Shown piece after piece: positions 62,836 to 64,000 of a stretch of 64,000 nucleotides of DNA. The DNA is from Bradyrhizobium sp. BTAi1 (GTDB taxonomy: Bacteria > Pseudomonadota > Alphaproteobacteria > Rhizobiales > Xanthobacteraceae). The DNA lies in contig NC_009485.1 of NCBI RefSeq assembly GCF_000015165.1, positions 5,537,501 to 5,601,500 of the forward strand. The letters are read 5' to 3'. The translations under genes were made by a program, and so were the position numbers. Below the pieces are notes generated by a model that was given only the letters and a program-made list of their open reading frames with translations, was not told the DNA's origin and searched no databases. Within the stretch, counting starts at the first letter, position 1. Every line of letters begins with the position of its first letter.

Positions 62836-64000
62836 TCCCTGGTCTTGAGGGCGGCGACCAGATCGAGCCGATCGACCCTCCTGCGCACGATGATGGCGCT
62901 GATCGCGGCGCTGGCCAAGACCACCGCTGTCGCGATCAGGTACGTCCGCGGCGCGATCACGCCGGGAATCTGGAAGCTCTCGCTCGAATGCAGCCGCGCG
63001 ATCAGCGCGATGATGCCGCGTGACAGCAACAGGCCGAGCGGAATCCCCAGCGCGATCTCGAGCGCGAATTCACCGAACAGGATGCCGGCGACCTCGCCGC
63101 GGGTGAAGCCGAGCACGCGCAGGCTGGCGAGCTCCCAGGCGCGCTCCTGCAGGCTGATGCGGGCGCTGTTGTAGACCACGCCGACGGTGATGATCGCAGC
63201 GAAGCCGGTGAGGATTCCCGCGGTGACGAAGACGAGGCCCGCGATCTTGTCGATGAAGGATGCAACGGCATAGGCCTTCATCGAGACGGATTCGATCATC
63301 GGCAGATTCTTGAACCGCGCGCCGAGCGCGGGCAGCGCCGCCGGATCGACATGCAGGCTGGCGGCCGAGATGACCTTGCCTTCACCGGTGAAGCGGTTCA
63401 GCGTGTCGATGTCCATGTAGGACGCCATCCCGATCGCCTCGTCGACGATGGCGCTCACCGGCACATCGCGGCGGCGCCGGCGGCCCTCCATCGCCTCCAC
63501 GGTGACGAGATCGCCCGCGCTCAAGGCCAGCCGCTCGGCGAGCCGCCGCGTCAGCGTGATGCCGTCGGGCGCCGCCACGATCGGGCGGCGCGCCGCATCA
63601 TGCGGACGGCGCAGCTCGTCCGCCGCCGCCAACCCGATCACCGAGGTCAGGTAGCTGCGCTGGCCGGCGCGCAGCCGCACCGGCACGATACGCTGACCTT
63701 CGGCCAGGAGCACGCCCGGCTGTCGCGCCAGGTCGCGCAACACCGCGCGATCCACCGGATGCGGGAAGGTGATGGAGGCGTTGCCGCGCTCGACCAGGTT
63801 GAACTGCAGTTCGATCATCTCGCCGATCGCATCGCGCCAGAAGATTCCGAGCACCATCATCGGCACCGCGAAGGCGATACCGACGACGGTGAACAGCGAG
63901 CGGAACGGACGCCCCGCGACGTTGCGCAGCATCATCATCCGCCGTGCGCGGCGCGCCACGCCGGGCATGATCCGCTCGATCCAGGAGCGGCGAAACCCCA
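62832..64000 (-). CDS. FtsX-like ABC permease, C-terminal part (runs off right edge)
   Basis: The frame is open to the window edge (upstream residues read GFRRSWIERIM before MPGVARR). The visible about 388 residues hold one FtsX half: a first helix (FRSLFTVVGIAFAVPMMVLG), a periplasmic domain, then three helices (FVTAGILTGFAAIITVGVVYNSA, EIALGIPLGLLLSRGIIALI, YLIATAVVLASAAISAIIV). The earlier half and its ATPase should lie beyond the window. With the adaptor it makes a DevBC/MacB-type exporter; substrate unknown. Confidence 0.88.
   Translation of the reverse strand, partial: GFRRSWIERIMPGVARRARRMMMLRNVAGRPFRSLFTVVGIAFAVPMMVLGIFWRDAIGEMIELQFNLVERGNASITFPHPVDRAVLRDLARQPGVLLAEGQRIVPVRLRAGQRSYLTSVIGLAAADELRRPHDAARRPIVAAPDGITLTRRLAERLALSAGDLVTVEAMEGRRRRRDVPVSAIVDEAIGMASYMDIDTLNRFTGEGKVISAASLHVDPAALPALGARFKNLPMIESVSMKAYAVASFIDKIAGLVFVTAGILTGFAAIITVGVVYNSARISLQERAWELASLRVLGFTRGEVAGILFGEFALEIALGIPLGLLLSRGIIALIARLHSSESFQIPGVIAPRTYLIATAVVLASAAISAIIVRRRVDRLDLVAALKTRE

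Overview
The window reads as chromosomal DNA of a GC-rich alphaproteobacterium of the order Rhizobiales, most likely Bradyrhizobium. This is inferred from codon use, FixK-type boxes, EcfG-type stress promoters, dispersed palindromic repeats, and small zinc-finger and coiled proteins typical of that genus. No rRNA, tRNA, CRISPR array or prophage was seen. One intact IS110-family element is present (about 2621-4060).

Layout. 1-2.6 kb: left edge of a TetR gene with a perfect 20-bp operator, an AdhP-like alcohol dehydrogenase behind a perfect FNR/FixK box, and DUF2000 and DUF4189 proteins. 2.6-4.06 kb: IS110 element with a strongly folded non-coding leader that is a candidate bridge RNA. 4.1-11.05 kb: one minus-strand cox-type operon for a molybdenum hydroxylase (coxG, coxS, coxM, coxD, coxE, two XdhC/CoxI parts, a MoeA-like/MobA fusion). 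It has every accessory gene but no large catalytic subunit. 11.3-18.5 kb: pcaD, small membrane and Q/G-rich proteins, and a complete branched-chain amino-acid ABC transporter (livHMGF plus binding protein) ending in a clear terminator. 18.6-22 kb: a receiver protein divergent from a hybrid histidine kinase. 22-27.7 kb: P1 peptidase, EF-hand protein, rpe, two ureide-catabolism genes (allA, allE) and dctA. 28-30.3 kb: a phosphoesterase and a Ser/Thr kinase-UspA fusion in an operon with a FixK-type box. 30.5-35.4 kb: secreted proteins, an S1/P1 nuclease, and a hydrolase/TetR divergent pair with an operator.

35.4-39.7 kb: a translationally coupled three-gene membrane module (TolQ/ExbB-like channel, a one-TM protein with a DUF2135-like domain, a two-TM protein) divergent from a NarX/NarL-like two-component pair. 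39.9-45.6 kb: TetR with a coupled 57-aa protein and a long palindromic operator, purB, a DUF2235 hydrolase with membrane segments, cytochrome b561. 45.7-51 kb: FtsH, a lipid kinase, TerC behind a possibly structured leader, and ExoD. 51.3-57.4 kb: CYTH-CHAD protein, zinc-ribbon protein, M20 amidohydrolase, DMT transporter, quinone oxidoreductase-like protein. 57.5-60.4 kb: HWE/HisKA_2 kinase, two perfect GGAAC-N16-CGTT promoters, two Bradyrhizobium-type small proteins and a secreted nuclease. 60.5-64 kb: a D-Ala-D-Ala ligase and the end of an adaptor/FtsX-type exporter operon that runs off the right edge.

Themes. Oxygen-responsive control (two FixK boxes) and general stress control (two EcfG promoters) can be assigned directly from DNA motifs. 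Three TetR-type operators are visible as palindromes next to TetR genes. Three families of dispersed palindromic repeats sit almost only between genes, often between convergent ones. The strongest leads are the IS110 bridge-RNA candidate, the TolQ-like three-gene module, the kinase-UspA/phosphoesterase operon, the terC leader and the coxL-less operon.
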